IMG/VR virus record: IMGVR_UViG_3300042295_000240
Coordinates: 1 to 22,458 of that record
Reading direction: 5' to 3' (one strand)
From: a virus
Length of the DNA: 22,458 nt
Position numbers and translations under genes: made by a program
The notes under the pieces: model-generated
Told to the model about the DNA's origin: nothing
The model's input: only the letters and a program-made list of their open reading frames with translations
The model's database searches: none
Shown: positions 8,679-15,963 of the stretch, piece after piece
How positions within the stretch are numbered: position 1 is the stretch's first letter
Layout: each line of letters starts with the position of its first letter

Positions 8679-10541
8679 ATGTCCGCCCCAACCTTTACGC
8701 TTCCTTTTGTAGGAACCCCACCGTACTTCTCTGGTACGGGAACATCAGCCCTCGTACCAGATGTTTACCCTGTCGCCATCGATGGTCGCCCTTACATGAT
8801 CGACATGAAATCAGGGAGATTCCAGCGTGGATACGAACCACGTGTTAGAGATTCTCAAGACATTTCTACAGCACCAGGAGAATCAGCGATCAACCCTGGC
8901 GGCCTGTGGCGTAGAGGCCAGGACTCTTGGCATTTAGGGGCTGGACAAGAATATGCCGACGCCGCATCAGCACAAGACTTCCGTTTCTATAAGTCAAAAG
9001 GAATTAACCCTTGGACCAAGGGACATGTAAAACTTCTCAACTCAACGAAACTTTCTTTAGGTTCCACAAACACGAACCTTTTCACTTGTGTTGTAAAAGC
9101 AAGCAACGGAACAGAGTATCTATATGTGGCAGACGGTTCCGTACTTAAGTACTCAACCAACCCATTTGCTTCATCCCCAACGTGGACATCTGTTACCACT
9201 GGTTCTCCTGGTACCGCCATCACTGGCTTAGAAACCAACGGTGTCAATGTCTATATTGCATACACGAACAACGACATCTATATAACCACCCCAGGTTCGG
9301 CATCTGTATCTTTGTTTTACCCAACCAGTGGCACAGCAAACCAAACCTATTACGCATTTGGATACGCAAAAGGACGTGGCTTTGCGGCAGTAGCCCAAGA
9401 CCTATATGCAATCGGTGTGGGGTCTGGAGGTCATACAGTTTTCTATGACAACCCAGATACATCGATGCGTTGGGTTGGTGCCGCATCAGGGCAAAATGCT
9501 GTTTACGCCGCCGCCCATTCTGGAGAACATTCATATATCTACAAGATCACCATCAAAACAGATGGCACATTGGACGTACCAGTTGTTTCTCTGGAACTAC
9601 CAGTAGGAGAAATAGTTTCCTCGATCTATGGATACTTAGGATTTATCTTGCTGGGTACAAACAAGGGTGTTCGCTTCTGTTCAACAGACGCAAATAACAA
9701 TCTCGTAGCGGGATCAATCATCCCAACAACAGGGCCAGTGTATGACTTCACTGCCGAAGATAGGTTCGTATGGTTCGGATGGACGAACTACGACGGAACA
9801 TCTTCTGGCCTTGGGCGTCTTGATCTTTCCCAATTCACTTCAGCGAACACACCCGCTTACGCCACAGACTTAATGTATTCCAACACTGAAGCAGTTCTTT
9901 CAGTGACATCACTACAAGGAAAACGAATCTTTACCATTTCAGGGATAGGAATAATTGTCGAAGACACGGCCAACCTTGTGGCATCTGGAGAAATTGAAAG
10001 CGGAATTTACCGTTGGGGTATCCCAGACCGTAAGTTCGTAGCCAAAGTAGACGCCCGAGCAGAACCATTAGTGGGATCTATTACGGCATTCCTTCAGTTA
10101 GACACCAACGGATACGAGTCGCTCGATACCTGGTCAACAACAGGAAGTACCGAGTACACCTATGACGGGTCTGATGAGAAAACCATTGAGGCTTCATTTA
10201 AGTTTGTACTCAACAGGGCAACCGCTACCACGGGGCCGATCTTTACCCGATGGATGGCCAGGGCTTATGCCGCACCTTTCCGCTCACAGGTTTTTGTTAT
10301 CCCGATTCTTCTCCACCACAAGATGAGAATCAGGGAAAAGGACCATTACATAAACGTCCAAGAAGAGTTAGATAATCTCGACAGATTGATTTCTGACCCT
10401 GGAATTGTCACCCTTCAGATAGGCAATACTTTCCACACAGTCATCGTCGAAGACTTTGAATGGACACCCGTTGACGGCTATGGCAAGAAATGGGACTGGG
10501 ATGGTACTGCTACTGTTACTATGAGATCGGTCGAAAACTAG
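8679..10541 (+). CDS. Large tail/nozzle-like structural protein, 620 aa
   Basis: The ATG follows AAAGGA (8666-8671). The 620-residue protein is rich in Gly, Ser, Thr and aromatic residues, with many short beta strands and recurring pieces such as NLFTCVVKASNGTEYLYVADGSVLKY, NGVNVYIAYTNNDIYITTPGSAS and GQNAVYAAAHSGEHSYIYKITI. These look like blades of a beta-propeller or beta-barrel. The C-terminal ~120 residues (from about RWMARAYAAPFRSQVF) form a compact domain ending WDWDGTATVTMRSVEN. Size, composition and location between the neck-like and fibre genes suggest the tail nozzle or main tail component of a short-tailed phage. No sequence family is recognised with certainty. Confidence 0.62.
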   Translation: MSAPTFTLPFVGTPPYFSGTGTSALVPDVYPVAIDGRPYMIDMKSGRFQRGYEPRVRDSQDISTAPGESAINPGGLWRRGQDSWHLGAGQEYADAASAQDFRFYKSKGINPWTKGHVKLLNSTKLSLGSTNTNLFTCVVKASNGTEYLYVADGSVLKYSTNPFASSPTWTSVTTGSPGTAITGLETNGVNVYIAYTNNDIYITTPGSASVSLFYPTSGTANQTYYAFGYAKGRGFAAVAQDLYAIGVGSGGHTVFYDNPDTSMRWVGAASGQNAVYAAAHSGEHSYIYKITIKTDGTLDVPVVSLELPVGEIVSSIYGYLGFILLGTNKGVRFCSTDANNNLVAGSIIPTTGPVYDFTAEDRFVWFGWTNYDGTSSGLGRLDLSQFTSANTPAYATDLMYSNTEAVLSVTSLQGKRIFTISGIGIIVEDTANLVASGEIESGIYRWGIPDRKFVAKVDARAEPLVGSITAFLQLDTNGYESLDTWSTTGSTEYTYDGSDEKTIEASFKFVLNRATATTGPIFTRWMARAYAAPFRSQVFVIPILLHHKMRIREKDHYINVQEELDNLDRLISDPGIVTLQIGNTFHTVIVEDFEWTPVDGYGKKWDWDGTATVTMRSVEN

Positions 10542-10549
10542 GAGTAAGT

Positions 10550-11437
10550 ATGACGCTACCAGTAAGAAAAGGATATTCAGGCTCAAGCGTTAGCACGACG
10601 CTGACCTCAAGCCCGACCAACTCCGATACCACGTTTACTGTGACTGCTGTCACTAACTGGCCAAACGTGTACCCCTTCTTTATCGTCGTTGACCCAGGCA
10701 CAGCCAAAGAAGAAAAGATGAAAGTCACTGGTGTTTCTTCTTTAACCATCACAGTGGTCCGAGGCCAAGACGACACAAATGCCGTGTCTCACAACTCTGG
10801 CGCTATCTGCTACCCCGTCTTCACCGCAACTGAAGCAGGAGAGGCAAACGAAATTGCTTCGACCATGACCACCAAGGGTGATGTCATTACCACAGATGGA
10901 TCGAATATCAACCGCCTCGCCGTCGGCACGAATGCACATGTTCTTCAAGCCGACTCATCAGCCACTAATGGAATTAAATGGGGAACGGTCAGCGCTAACG
11001 GATTGGCAAGTGACTCCGTAACCACAGCCAAGATTGTTAATGATGCAGTAACTACCGTTAAGATCCTCGATGCAAACGTGACGACAGCCAAGATTGCTAA
11101 CGATGCTGTAACGGCAGACAAGATTGCAAGCGGTGCCGTCGGAACAAGCGAACTGGCTTCTGCCTCTGTGACTGCCGCCAAGGTTGCTTCCGAGGTAGCA
11201 GGATCTGGTTTGGTTGGTGGTGCTGGAGATGCACTTGCCGTCAATGTCGACGATTCAACTATCGAAATCCAGACGGACGCTTTGCAGTTAAAAAACCTTG
11301 GAGTAACCACAGCGAAGATTGCCGACGATGCTGTAACCAACGACAAGATTGATTACACCACGGTTCCTCAGATGACTGTTTCTACCAGTGACCCCACTGG
11401 AGGCAAGAATGGTGACATCTGGGTTAAGGTGATCTAA
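10550..11437 (+). CDS. Tail fibre-like protein with TTAKI repeats, 295 aa
   Basis: I use ATG 10550, preceded by GGAG eight bases after the previous stop; the longer frame from 10490 lies inside the upstream gene. Residues ~14-90 form a beta module with VVDPGTAKEEKMKVTG and TVVRGQDDTNAVSHNSGAIC, clearly similar in pattern to the module at ~30-95 of the 7788 gene product. Residues ~155-205 and ~255-275 contain tandem units of the kind SVTTAKIVNDAVT / NVTTAKIANDAVTADKI / GVTTAKIADDAVT. Such repeats are common in trimeric phage fibres. The C-terminus ends DPTGGKNGDIWVKVI, a short motif often seen at the tip or junction of fibre proteins. It probably forms a host-contacting appendage. It overlaps the next gene (TAATG). 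Confidence 0.72.
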   Translation: MTLPVRKGYSGSSVSTTLTSSPTNSDTTFTVTAVTNWPNVYPFFIVVDPGTAKEEKMKVTGVSSLTITVVRGQDDTNAVSHNSGAICYPVFTATEAGEANEIASTMTTKGDVITTDGSNINRLAVGTNAHVLQADSSATNGIKWGTVSANGLASDSVTTAKIVNDAVTTVKILDANVTTAKIANDAVTADKIASGAVGTSELASASVTAAKVASEVAGSGLVGGAGDALAVNVDDSTIEIQTDALQLKNLGVTTAKIADDAVTNDKIDYTTVPQMTVSTSDPTGGKNGDIWVKVI

Positions 11438-12561
11438 TGCCTGGTGCTAACGGAAACGTCCCCAAGGCGTATCTTGGCGGCACATGGAAAGACTGGAATG
11501 CTGTACAAGGAAAACTTGACGGCACATGGAAACTTTCCTCCGATGTTTACATGAAACATAACGGAGAATGGAAGAAGGTTTGGGTTCGTTTAACTGCCCC
11601 CACTAATGGATCTACAAGTTTGTCTGATGTGACAGCAACCATTTCTTGGACACCTGGAGTGGGGCAAGAGGGATACAAACTTTACCGAAACAATGTTTAC
11701 GTGAAAGATGTGCCCGCTAATGCGACACAAACAACGGACACATTGCCTGCTCTTCAGACAACCTATACATATACGGTTTCTGCTTTTGCTGGCCCGACTG
11801 AAACAGAAAAGATTTCTTGTGGTGCTGGCGTAAGTCAGGGTGTCGGCACACCATCATCATCTACTTCTATTAACAGGGACTGGGGCTATTCGAATAGTAC
11901 GTGGGATGGACAACAGATTCTGTTCTACACTTCTTGTACTGCTGTAACAAACGCAACAAGTTACCAGTGGTCCCTCGATAATGGTTCTACTGCTGGCGGC
12001 ACCGAAGCAGACAGAGATCTAGTTTTCGGTATGAACCAGGATCAGACGTTCTATGTCCGTTGGAGAGCATACAGAACATACCTCGGTGTTACATACTACG
12101 GAGCATGGTCAAACACCAACACTGTTTACGCTGGTAGACCGTTGACACGTAACGCCGCACAGAACTTCGACTACAACAAGACAGTTCGCTTCGATGAAAC
12201 AATCGGTGAAACAGTTAACTTTACTGGTGGTTTCGGAACGGTCATCGACTCTTACGAGTTCCGTGAAGTTGACGCCGTCGGCTCAAGCCTCTTGGCTAAC
12301 AGTGTTCGTCGTGTCACGTTCCGTCGTCCTTCTGGTGCTGGTGGAGACATCGCCATTCCTTACGGGTCATCAACAACATCAGGAACTGGTGATGACGGTG
12401 GAAACTACCGACAGGGACCATTCACGAACTACGTCGATGGTTTCTACGGTGTTAGCACATTCGGTTCATGGTCAGTGGCTTCCACCCCATACGTCACATA
12501 TAAACTACGCTTTACTGGAAGAAGTATCGCCCAAGTAAACATCTCATATAGCATCACGTAG
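11437..12561 (+). CDS. Appendage protein with fibronectin-III-like domain, 374 aa
   Basis: The start ATG shares a base with the previous TAA (TAATG), showing coupling. The N-terminus has two short Gly-Thr-Trp repeats (LGGTWKDWNAVQGKLDGTWKL) and DVYMKHNGEWKKVW, typical of phage tip proteins. Residues ~50-135 (LTAPTNGSTSLSDVTATISWTPG... YKLYRNN... YTYTVSAFAG) fit a fibronectin type III fold. The rest is beta-rich with many aromatic and Gly residues and ends with a strand-like SIAQVNISYSIT. It is probably the distal or receptor-facing partner of the 10550 fibre. No signal peptide or membrane segment. Domain call is by pattern, not search. Confidence 0.7.
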   Translation: MPGANGNVPKAYLGGTWKDWNAVQGKLDGTWKLSSDVYMKHNGEWKKVWVRLTAPTNGSTSLSDVTATISWTPGVGQEGYKLYRNNVYVKDVPANATQTTDTLPALQTTYTYTVSAFAGPTETEKISCGAGVSQGVGTPSSSTSINRDWGYSNSTWDGQQILFYTSCTAVTNATSYQWSLDNGSTAGGTEADRDLVFGMNQDQTFYVRWRAYRTYLGVTYYGAWSNTNTVYAGRPLTRNAAQNFDYNKTVRFDETIGETVNFTGGFGTVIDSYEFREVDAVGSSLLANSVRRVTFRRPSGAGGDIAIPYGSSTTSGTGDDGGNYRQGPFTNYVDGFYGVSTFGSWSVASTPYVTYKLRFTGRSIAQVNISYSIT

Positions 12562-12569
12562 GAGACGCC

Positions 12570-12764
12570 ATGAAAGAATTAGTAGAACAAATCAAACCGA
12601 TAGCCCTGTCTTATGCTCGTGTATTTATCGCCGCATCACTCACCCTGTACCTCGCAGGGGAACGTGATCTTGGTGCCTTGTGGGCCGCTGGACTTGCATC
12701 AGTTTTGCCACCACTTGTCCGTTGGCTTAACCCAAACGACGAAGGTTTTGGCCGACACAATTAA
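12570..12764 (+). CDS. Two-helix membrane protein, putative holin, 64 aa
   Basis: A good AGGAG (12561-12565) precedes the ATG. The 64-residue product has a short charged N-terminus (MKELVEQIKP), a hydrophobic helix (IALSYARVFIAASLTLYLAG), a turn (ERDLG) and a second helix (ALWAAGLASVLPPLVRWL), ending in NPNDEGFGRHN. Two helices and a polar C-tail match small holins, which open the membrane for lysins. It follows the last fibre gene and precedes other membrane miniproteins, as expected for a lysis cassette. Similar proteins ending VLPPLLRWLNPND are known to me from aquatic actinophages, usually unannotated or called holin. Confidence 0.7.
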   Translation: MKELVEQIKPIALSYARVFIAASLTLYLAGERDLGALWAAGLASVLPPLVRWLNPNDEGFGRHN

Positions 12765-12765
12765 T

Positions 12766-12795
12766 TTGTCCGTAGGGCTGGACACGTAGTACCAT
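12766..12795 (+). promoter_or_regulatory. Promoter for a leaderless transcript of the 12802 gene
   Basis: TTGTCC (12766-12771) and TACCAT (12790-12795) form -35 and -10 boxes with 18 bases between. The -10 ends exactly 6 bases before the ATG at 12802 and no ribosome binding site is present, so the mRNA should begin at or near the start codon. It sits in the 37-base gap after the putative holin gene. Confidence 0.5.
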
Positions 12796-12801
12796 CACGG
12801 T

Positions 12802-13233
12802 ATGGGAAACAACGAAGACGAAAGATCCGCCGCTTACAATCGTCATATCTATTTTGAGTTCGCCAAAATTGTTCAGAATTATAACGACACTGCACACCCA
12901 GAACATGACGATATTGAATTTGTTCCCGCAACCATTGATGAATTAGATGGTTTAGAGTTGGATATGAACGGAGAGAAGTTCGATCCGCTTGATGAGTTCA
13001 ACGATTTCATTGTTGATTTGATCTCTGCTATTCAAGAGTATGGTTCCTTCGAGGACATCCCAGACGACTACGAATTTGATGCTCCTGACGACGTGGTTAT
13101 TGACATAATCTTCCGAGACGACCAAGAGAAGTGTGACAGTCAAGATTGCAAGTTGTGCAATAGTGAAGGCCAGGAAAAGAACTACATAATTATTCATGTA
13201 TTCAAAAAGAAGGATGGCCCAGACATCTTCTGA
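12802..13233 (+). CDS. Acidic hypothetical protein, 143 aa
   Basis: I do not recognise this protein. It is very acidic: Asp and Glu make up roughly a third of the residues (for example DELDGLELDMNGEKFDPLDEF and FEDIPDDYEFDAPDDVVIDI). Near the C-terminus is EKCDSQDCKLCNSEG, a three-Cys cluster (C-x4-C-x2-C), followed by a strand-like NYIIIHVFKKKDGPDIF. The start has no ribosome site and sits 6 bases after a -10-like TACCAT. Strong acidity could indicate a DNA-mimic or protein-inhibitor role, but that is speculation. It interrupts the run of small membrane proteins and has its own promoter, so it may be an independently expressed accessory gene. Confidence 0.72.
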   Translation: MGNNEDERSAAYNRHIYFEFAKIVQNYNDTAHPEHDDIEFVPATIDELDGLELDMNGEKFDPLDEFNDFIVDLISAIQEYGSFEDIPDDYEFDAPDDVVIDIIFRDDQEKCDSQDCKLCNSEGQEKNYIIIHVFKKKDGPDIF

Positions 13234-13240
13234 ACTGTGC

Positions 13241-13246
13241 TATGGT
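13241..13246 (+). promoter_or_regulatory. Possible extended -10 box upstream of the 13293 gene
   Basis: TGCTATGGT (extended -10 TGn plus TATGGT at 13241-13246) lies in the 59-base gap before the next gene. The -35 position is not convincing. A GGTGGGA (13281-13287) ribosome site serves the ATG at 13293. An intervening ATG at 13259 would encode only ten residues and is not annotated. Confidence 0.33.
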
Positions 13247-13292
13247 TCACCACGACCTATGATTAAAGTACTTTTCTACACGGTGGGATGAC

Positions 13293-13412
13293 ATGACTAA
13301 GTGGATAATCGCTGGATGGATGACGATTGGCATTGCCTCTGTCGCCGTCGTTATTAGTATTTATCGTGCGATTATCAAGATCGAAGACGGAAGCGATTGG
13401 TTCTACGAATGA
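13293..13412 (+). CDS. Single-span membrane miniprotein, 39 aa
   Basis: The ATG is preceded by GGTGGGA. The product begins MTKWIIAGWMTIGIASVAVVISIY, one uninterrupted hydrophobic helix, followed by a short charged tail (RAIIKIEDGSDWFYE). Its stop overlaps the start of the next membrane protein gene (ATGA at 13409-13412), so they are translated as a pair. Paired small membrane proteins downstream of a putative holin suggest antiholin, second holin or spanin-like helper. The sequence itself shows only membrane topology. Confidence 0.72.
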   Translation: MTKWIIAGWMTIGIASVAVVISIYRAIIKIEDGSDWFYE

Positions 13413-13642
13413 CTATCGCACAATGGATCATCACCGCTGGTGCAGTAGTAGGCGCACTAGGAATTATCTTTCGCACACTCGTTAAGCCTGTTGTCTCGTG
13501 GGCTCGACGAATAGAAAAAGCAGTATCAACCGTAGAACAAAACATGAACAATAACGGTGGATCATCGCTACGAGATGCAATCGACCGTATCGAACGCCGA
13601 CTCAACGAAGTCGAAGAAATAATTACCAAACCTAAAAAGTAA
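13409..13642 (+). CDS. Membrane protein with C-terminal coiled coil, putative holin-like, 77 aa
   Basis: I start at ATG 13409 (ATGA overlap) rather than 13397, which is inside the previous gene. Residues ~4-27 (AQWIITAGAVVGALGIIFRTLV) form one membrane helix. A basic stretch follows (KPVVSWARRIEKAV), then a heptad-rich tail (LRDAIDRIERRLNEVEEII) and KPKK. One N-terminal span plus a cytoplasmic coiled coil and positive end resembles DUF2746-type and other one-span holin families of actinophages. It is probably part of the lysis cassette with the two preceding membrane proteins. Confidence 0.72.
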   Translation: MTIAQWIITAGAVVGALGIIFRTLVKPVVSWARRIEKAVSTVEQNMNNNGGSSLRDAIDRIERRLNEVEEIITKPKK

Positions 13643-13652
13643 AACAGAAGAT

Positions 13653-13679
13653 AAACACACCCTCATGGTGGTATGTTTT
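13653..13679 (+). terminator. Weak candidate terminator after the lysis genes
   Basis: AAACA (13653-13657) pairs with TGTTT (13674-13678) and CACC (13658-13661) pairs with GGTG (13667-13670), with a three-base bulge on the 3' side and a five-base loop. The 3' arm ends in TTTT. The stem is AT-rich and bulged, so activity is uncertain. It sits at the boundary between late and following genes, where a terminator would be expected. Confidence 0.33.
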
Positions 13680-13687
13680 CCTGTCTT

Positions 13688-13822
13688 ATGACACAGCAAG
13701 ACATTGACATTCTCATCCAATACCTGCGCAAGGTAGTAGTCCCAGCAAACGACCACGAGGCTTTCCTGAAGGCTTTTGAGCGGCTCCAATCCTTGAGATC
13801 CCGCCCCAAACAGGCCGCTTAG
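13688..13822 (+). CDS. Small helical hypothetical protein, 44 aa
   Basis: The frame opens with ATG 13688 and reads MTQQDIDILIQYLRKVVVPA, continuing NDHEAFLKAFERLQSLRSRPKQAA to TAG. It is predicted mostly helical and mildly basic at the end. There is no clear ribosome site; an extended -10-like TGGTATGTT (13669-13677) lies ten bases upstream, giving a leader of only a few bases. The regular codon pattern and neat fit between neighbours make it a likely gene. Function unknown. Confidence 0.55.
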   Translation: MTQQDIDILIQYLRKVVVPANDHEAFLKAFERLQSLRSRPKQAA

Positions 13823-13827
13823 GGCTC

Positions 13828-13840
13828 GGCTAATCTAGCC
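13828..13840 (+). promoter_or_regulatory. Palindrome covering a leaderless -10 box
   Basis: TAATCT (13831-13836) ends exactly 6 bases before the ATG at 13843, the same geometry as at 1525 and 12802. The box lies in the middle of a perfect 13-base inverted repeat, GGCTA-ATC-TAGCC. A repressor binding this palindrome would block the -10 directly. No -35 match was found. Confidence 0.48.
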
Positions 13841-13842
13841 CC

Positions 13843-13965
13843 ATGACCACAATGAAGAACTGGCTGACATGCCCAACCTGCGACTTTGGCTGGCATGTTA
13901 GCGAGGGCAGATTCTGTCCTCATTGCAAAACGGAAGGTGACACAAGTGACGGATCAGAAGATTGA
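13843..13965 (+). CDS. Zinc-ribbon miniprotein, 40 aa
   Basis: This short frame encodes MTTMKNWLTCPTCDFGWHVS followed by EGRFCPHCKTEGDTSDGSED. Two C-x2-C knuckles (C10/C13 and C25/C28) fit a compact zinc ribbon, with an acidic tail. There is no ribosome site; the -10 box six bases upstream indicates leaderless expression. The end overlaps the next gene by 20 bases. Zinc ribbons of this size usually contact nucleic acid or a protein partner such as RNA polymerase, but no specific function can be read from the sequence. Confidence 0.7.
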   Translation: MTTMKNWLTCPTCDFGWHVSEGRFCPHCKTEGDTSDGSED

Positions 13966-14227
13966 ACCAACCGAATTTCCAATTGTTGTTATCCGTTGGG
14001 CTGATGCTCATTGCGGTCATGGTGGATGGCAAGAACTAGAAGACTACGAAGACGACGGAGAAGTAATTGTTACCACCGTTGGCTACATGGTTCCCCACGA
14101 CATGCCAGGCGGAAAGAAAGATCATCTCACTGTGTGGCAAACCATCACTGAAGGTGAAGGCATTCATCCGTTCCATATCCCAGCGGGAATGGTACGTGAA
14201 GTGACTCTTGTCACAAATCCAAAATAA
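13946..14227 (+). CDS. Hypothetical protein, 93 aa
   Basis: I choose GTG 13946, which has GGAAGG (13931-13936) upstream and gives a start MTDQKIEPTEFPIVVIRW; the longer frame from 13886 overlaps the zinc-ribbon gene heavily. The protein has alternating strand-like segments (IVVIRWADAHCGHGGW, EVIVTTVGYMVP) and a C-terminus ending VREVTLVTNPK. Small proteins with IRWxDA...GW and a VGYMV strand are, as I recall, common in actinophages and may have a compact beta fold, but have no established function. It is followed by a 76-base gap with a good promoter. Confidence 0.72.
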   Translation: MTDQKIEPTEFPIVVIRWADAHCGHGGWQELEDYEDDGEVIVTTVGYMVPHDMPGGKKDHLTVWQTITEGEGIHPFHIPAGMVREVTLVTNPK

Positions 14228-14241
14228 ATGTGTAACAGAAC

Positions 14242-14270
14242 TTGACCTTGGCACACCCCTTATGTAAAGT
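14242..14270 (+). promoter_or_regulatory. Sigma70-type promoter for the recombination/replication operon
   Basis: TTGACC (14242-14247) and TAAAGT (14265-14270) are separated by the ideal 17 bases. The predicted start is near 14277, leaving a leader of about 27 bases before ATG 14304 with the ribosome site AGAAGGGGG (14291-14299). It lies in an intergenic gap directly before the exonuclease gene and probably drives the whole forward cluster down to WhiB. Confidence 0.72.
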
Positions 14271-14303
14271 GACCGACAATCACTCAACATAGAAGGGGGC
14301 CTT

Positions 14304-15260
14304 ATGGCGCTTCACCGTTATCGGATAACTAAACCAACACATGGTTCAGGCGACTGGCTAAATGCACGGTTCTGGGATGAGAAAGGGAACAAGCGGGTTT
14401 CAGCCTCAGCGGCCGCCGCTATCTACGGACTCCACCCATTCGTAGCAATGGACACCTACGCCGCTGAACTCATGTCAGAGGTACCACCAACACCAGTACC
14501 ACCCAACGAAGCGATGGAGCGAGGCAACCGTCTCGAAGACCCCATCATGCAGTGGGCATCTGACCGTCTCGGTATTTCGTACATCACACCAGAGGAAATG
14601 TTCGTAGCAGAATCCAAAGGTGGTGCTCGAATGATCTCTACCCTTGACGGTTTCTACGAAGATGGAGACACCCGCAAGGTTCTCGAAATCAAAACCACCA
14701 CCAAGAACTGGGAAGGAATCCTTCCTGATTACTGGCGCATCCAAGGCGTACAGCAAGCGATCTGTGCAGACGTCACAGAAATCACATGGGCAATCTTTGA
14801 CCCATCACTGAAGTTGTATACCCACGTTCAGACAGTGACACCTGCTGAACAGGCAGAACATATTTCCGCTGTCGAGAAATGGTTGAACGCTATTGATCTT
14901 GGTATGACACCAGTCGGTGTTAAGTGGTCATACGAAACCATCTCGACACGCTACTCACGTTCCGAACCTAAGACAGTAGAACTTTCAGATGATGTCCTTG
15001 AACTCATCGAGCAGTTACGTCATGTCAAGTCAGAAGCCAAGGCATACGCCGAGATGGAAGACCAACTCAAAGCAAAGATTTGCGAGTTGATGGGAGACGC
15101 TGACACCGCTACAGTGAATGGTGTAACTGTTGCGACATGGAAGGGTCAGACACGAGAGTCGCTAGACATCAAGGCATTCAAAGCCGCACACCCAGACATC
15201 GCACGCAACTTCAGCAAACAAGTAACCACAAGAACATTCCTAGTAAAGGGGAACAAATAA
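14304..15260 (+). CDS. YqaJ/lambda-exonuclease-family DNA exonuclease
   Basis: The 318-residue protein has the PD-(D/E)XK core of viral alkaline exonucleases. It contains RVSASAAAAIYGLHPF (31-46), the motif ERGNRLEDPIMQWA with E79, STLDGFYE with catalytic D115, and LEIKTTTK with E128 and K130, followed by RIQGVQQAIC with conserved Gln. These residues cut one DNA strand 5'-3' to leave a 3' tail. The C-terminal third (LIEQLRHVKSEAKAYAEMEDQLKAKI) is helical. The next gene, overlapping by one base, is a strand-annealing protein, the standard two-component recombination pair. It supports recombination-dependent replication or end repair in the phage. Confidence 0.9.
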   Translation: MALHRYRITKPTHGSGDWLNARFWDEKGNKRVSASAAAAIYGLHPFVAMDTYAAELMSEVPPTPVPPNEAMERGNRLEDPIMQWASDRLGISYITPEEMFVAESKGGARMISTLDGFYEDGDTRKVLEIKTTTKNWEGILPDYWRIQGVQQAICADVTEITWAIFDPSLKLYTHVQTVTPAEQAEHISAVEKWLNAIDLGMTPVGVKWSYETISTRYSRSEPKTVELSDDVLELIEQLRHVKSEAKAYAEMEDQLKAKICELMGDADTATVNGVTVATWKGQTRESLDIKAFKAAHPDIARNFSKQVTTRTFLVKGNK

Positions 15261-15958
15261 TGGAAAAGAAATCAATCGGCCTCGATGAGGTCCTCAACAA
15301 GTACGGAGTACCAGACCCGAAGATTGTTGGCAAGTTGCCGAAGGGTGGTCAGCAGTTGTCCTTCGTCGGCCACGCTGACGTAACAAAAATGCTTCTCGAA
15401 GTGGACAGTGGATGGACATGGGAGCCAGTGGCCTTCGATGCTGATGGTCTACCTGCCTACCGTGTAGAGAACGGCATGGCACACATGGCTGGATGGATGA
15501 CAGTACATGGGGTACGCCGTCTCGGTGTCGGCTCATGCCTACCTAACAAGCCTGACTTAATGAAGGAACTAATAAGCGACCTCATTAGGAACTGCGCCAT
15601 GCGATTCGGGTTTTGTCTTAGCCTTTGGACGAAGCAGGAATGGGAAGACTTGGAACATAGCCCCGCACATGCACCCAACGGTCCCGTGCCAAACAAGAAA
15701 GATACTGGCCCACGTGTCAGTAAGGCAGTGGAGATCGCACAACGTGCTACCGCTAAAGCGGCCGCTCAAGAAGCCAACGCTGAACTTTCCGAAGAGCAAC
15801 GTAACCAGTTCGTTACAGCCTGCACTAAAGCGAACCTTGATCCAGAGGTAGTGGCAAAGAATGCTGGCCTTGACTGGACTAAAGGAATCAAGGAAGCAGA
15901 CCTTGGCGCATTGCGTGAATCATTCAAAGACCTCAAAGCATTTCAAGAAGGAGCGTAA
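15260..15958 (+). CDS. Single-strand DNA annealing protein (Erf/Rad52-like)
   Basis: The true start is ATG 15260, sharing a base with the exonuclease stop (TAATG) and preceded by AAAGGGGA; the longer frame from 15137 is inside the exonuclease gene. The 232-residue protein has QLSFVGHADVTKMLLEVDSG, WMTVHGVRRLGVGSCL and LISDLIRNCAMRFGFCLSLW. This hydrophobic/aromatic pattern and the LGVGS...EL..D..RNAAMRFG segment are what I associate with Erf/Rad52-like annealing proteins of actinophages. The C-terminus (~165-232) is Ala/Lys/Glu-rich and likely flexible or partner-binding. It would coat the 3' tails made by the exonuclease and pair them with complementary strands. Confidence 0.8.
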   Translation: MEKKSIGLDEVLNKYGVPDPKIVGKLPKGGQQLSFVGHADVTKMLLEVDSGWTWEPVAFDADGLPAYRVENGMAHMAGWMTVHGVRRLGVGSCLPNKPDLMKELISDLIRNCAMRFGFCLSLWTKQEWEDLEHSPAHAPNGPVPNKKDTGPRVSKAVEIAQRATAKAAAQEANAELSEEQRNQFVTACTKANLDPEVVAKNAGLDWTKGIKEADLGALRESFKDLKAFQEGA

Positions 15959-15963
15959 GAACG

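Noticed and set aside
13259-13291. A ten-codon frame starting ATG at 13259.
   Set aside because: Too short, without a ribosome site; more likely part of the leader of the 13293 gene.
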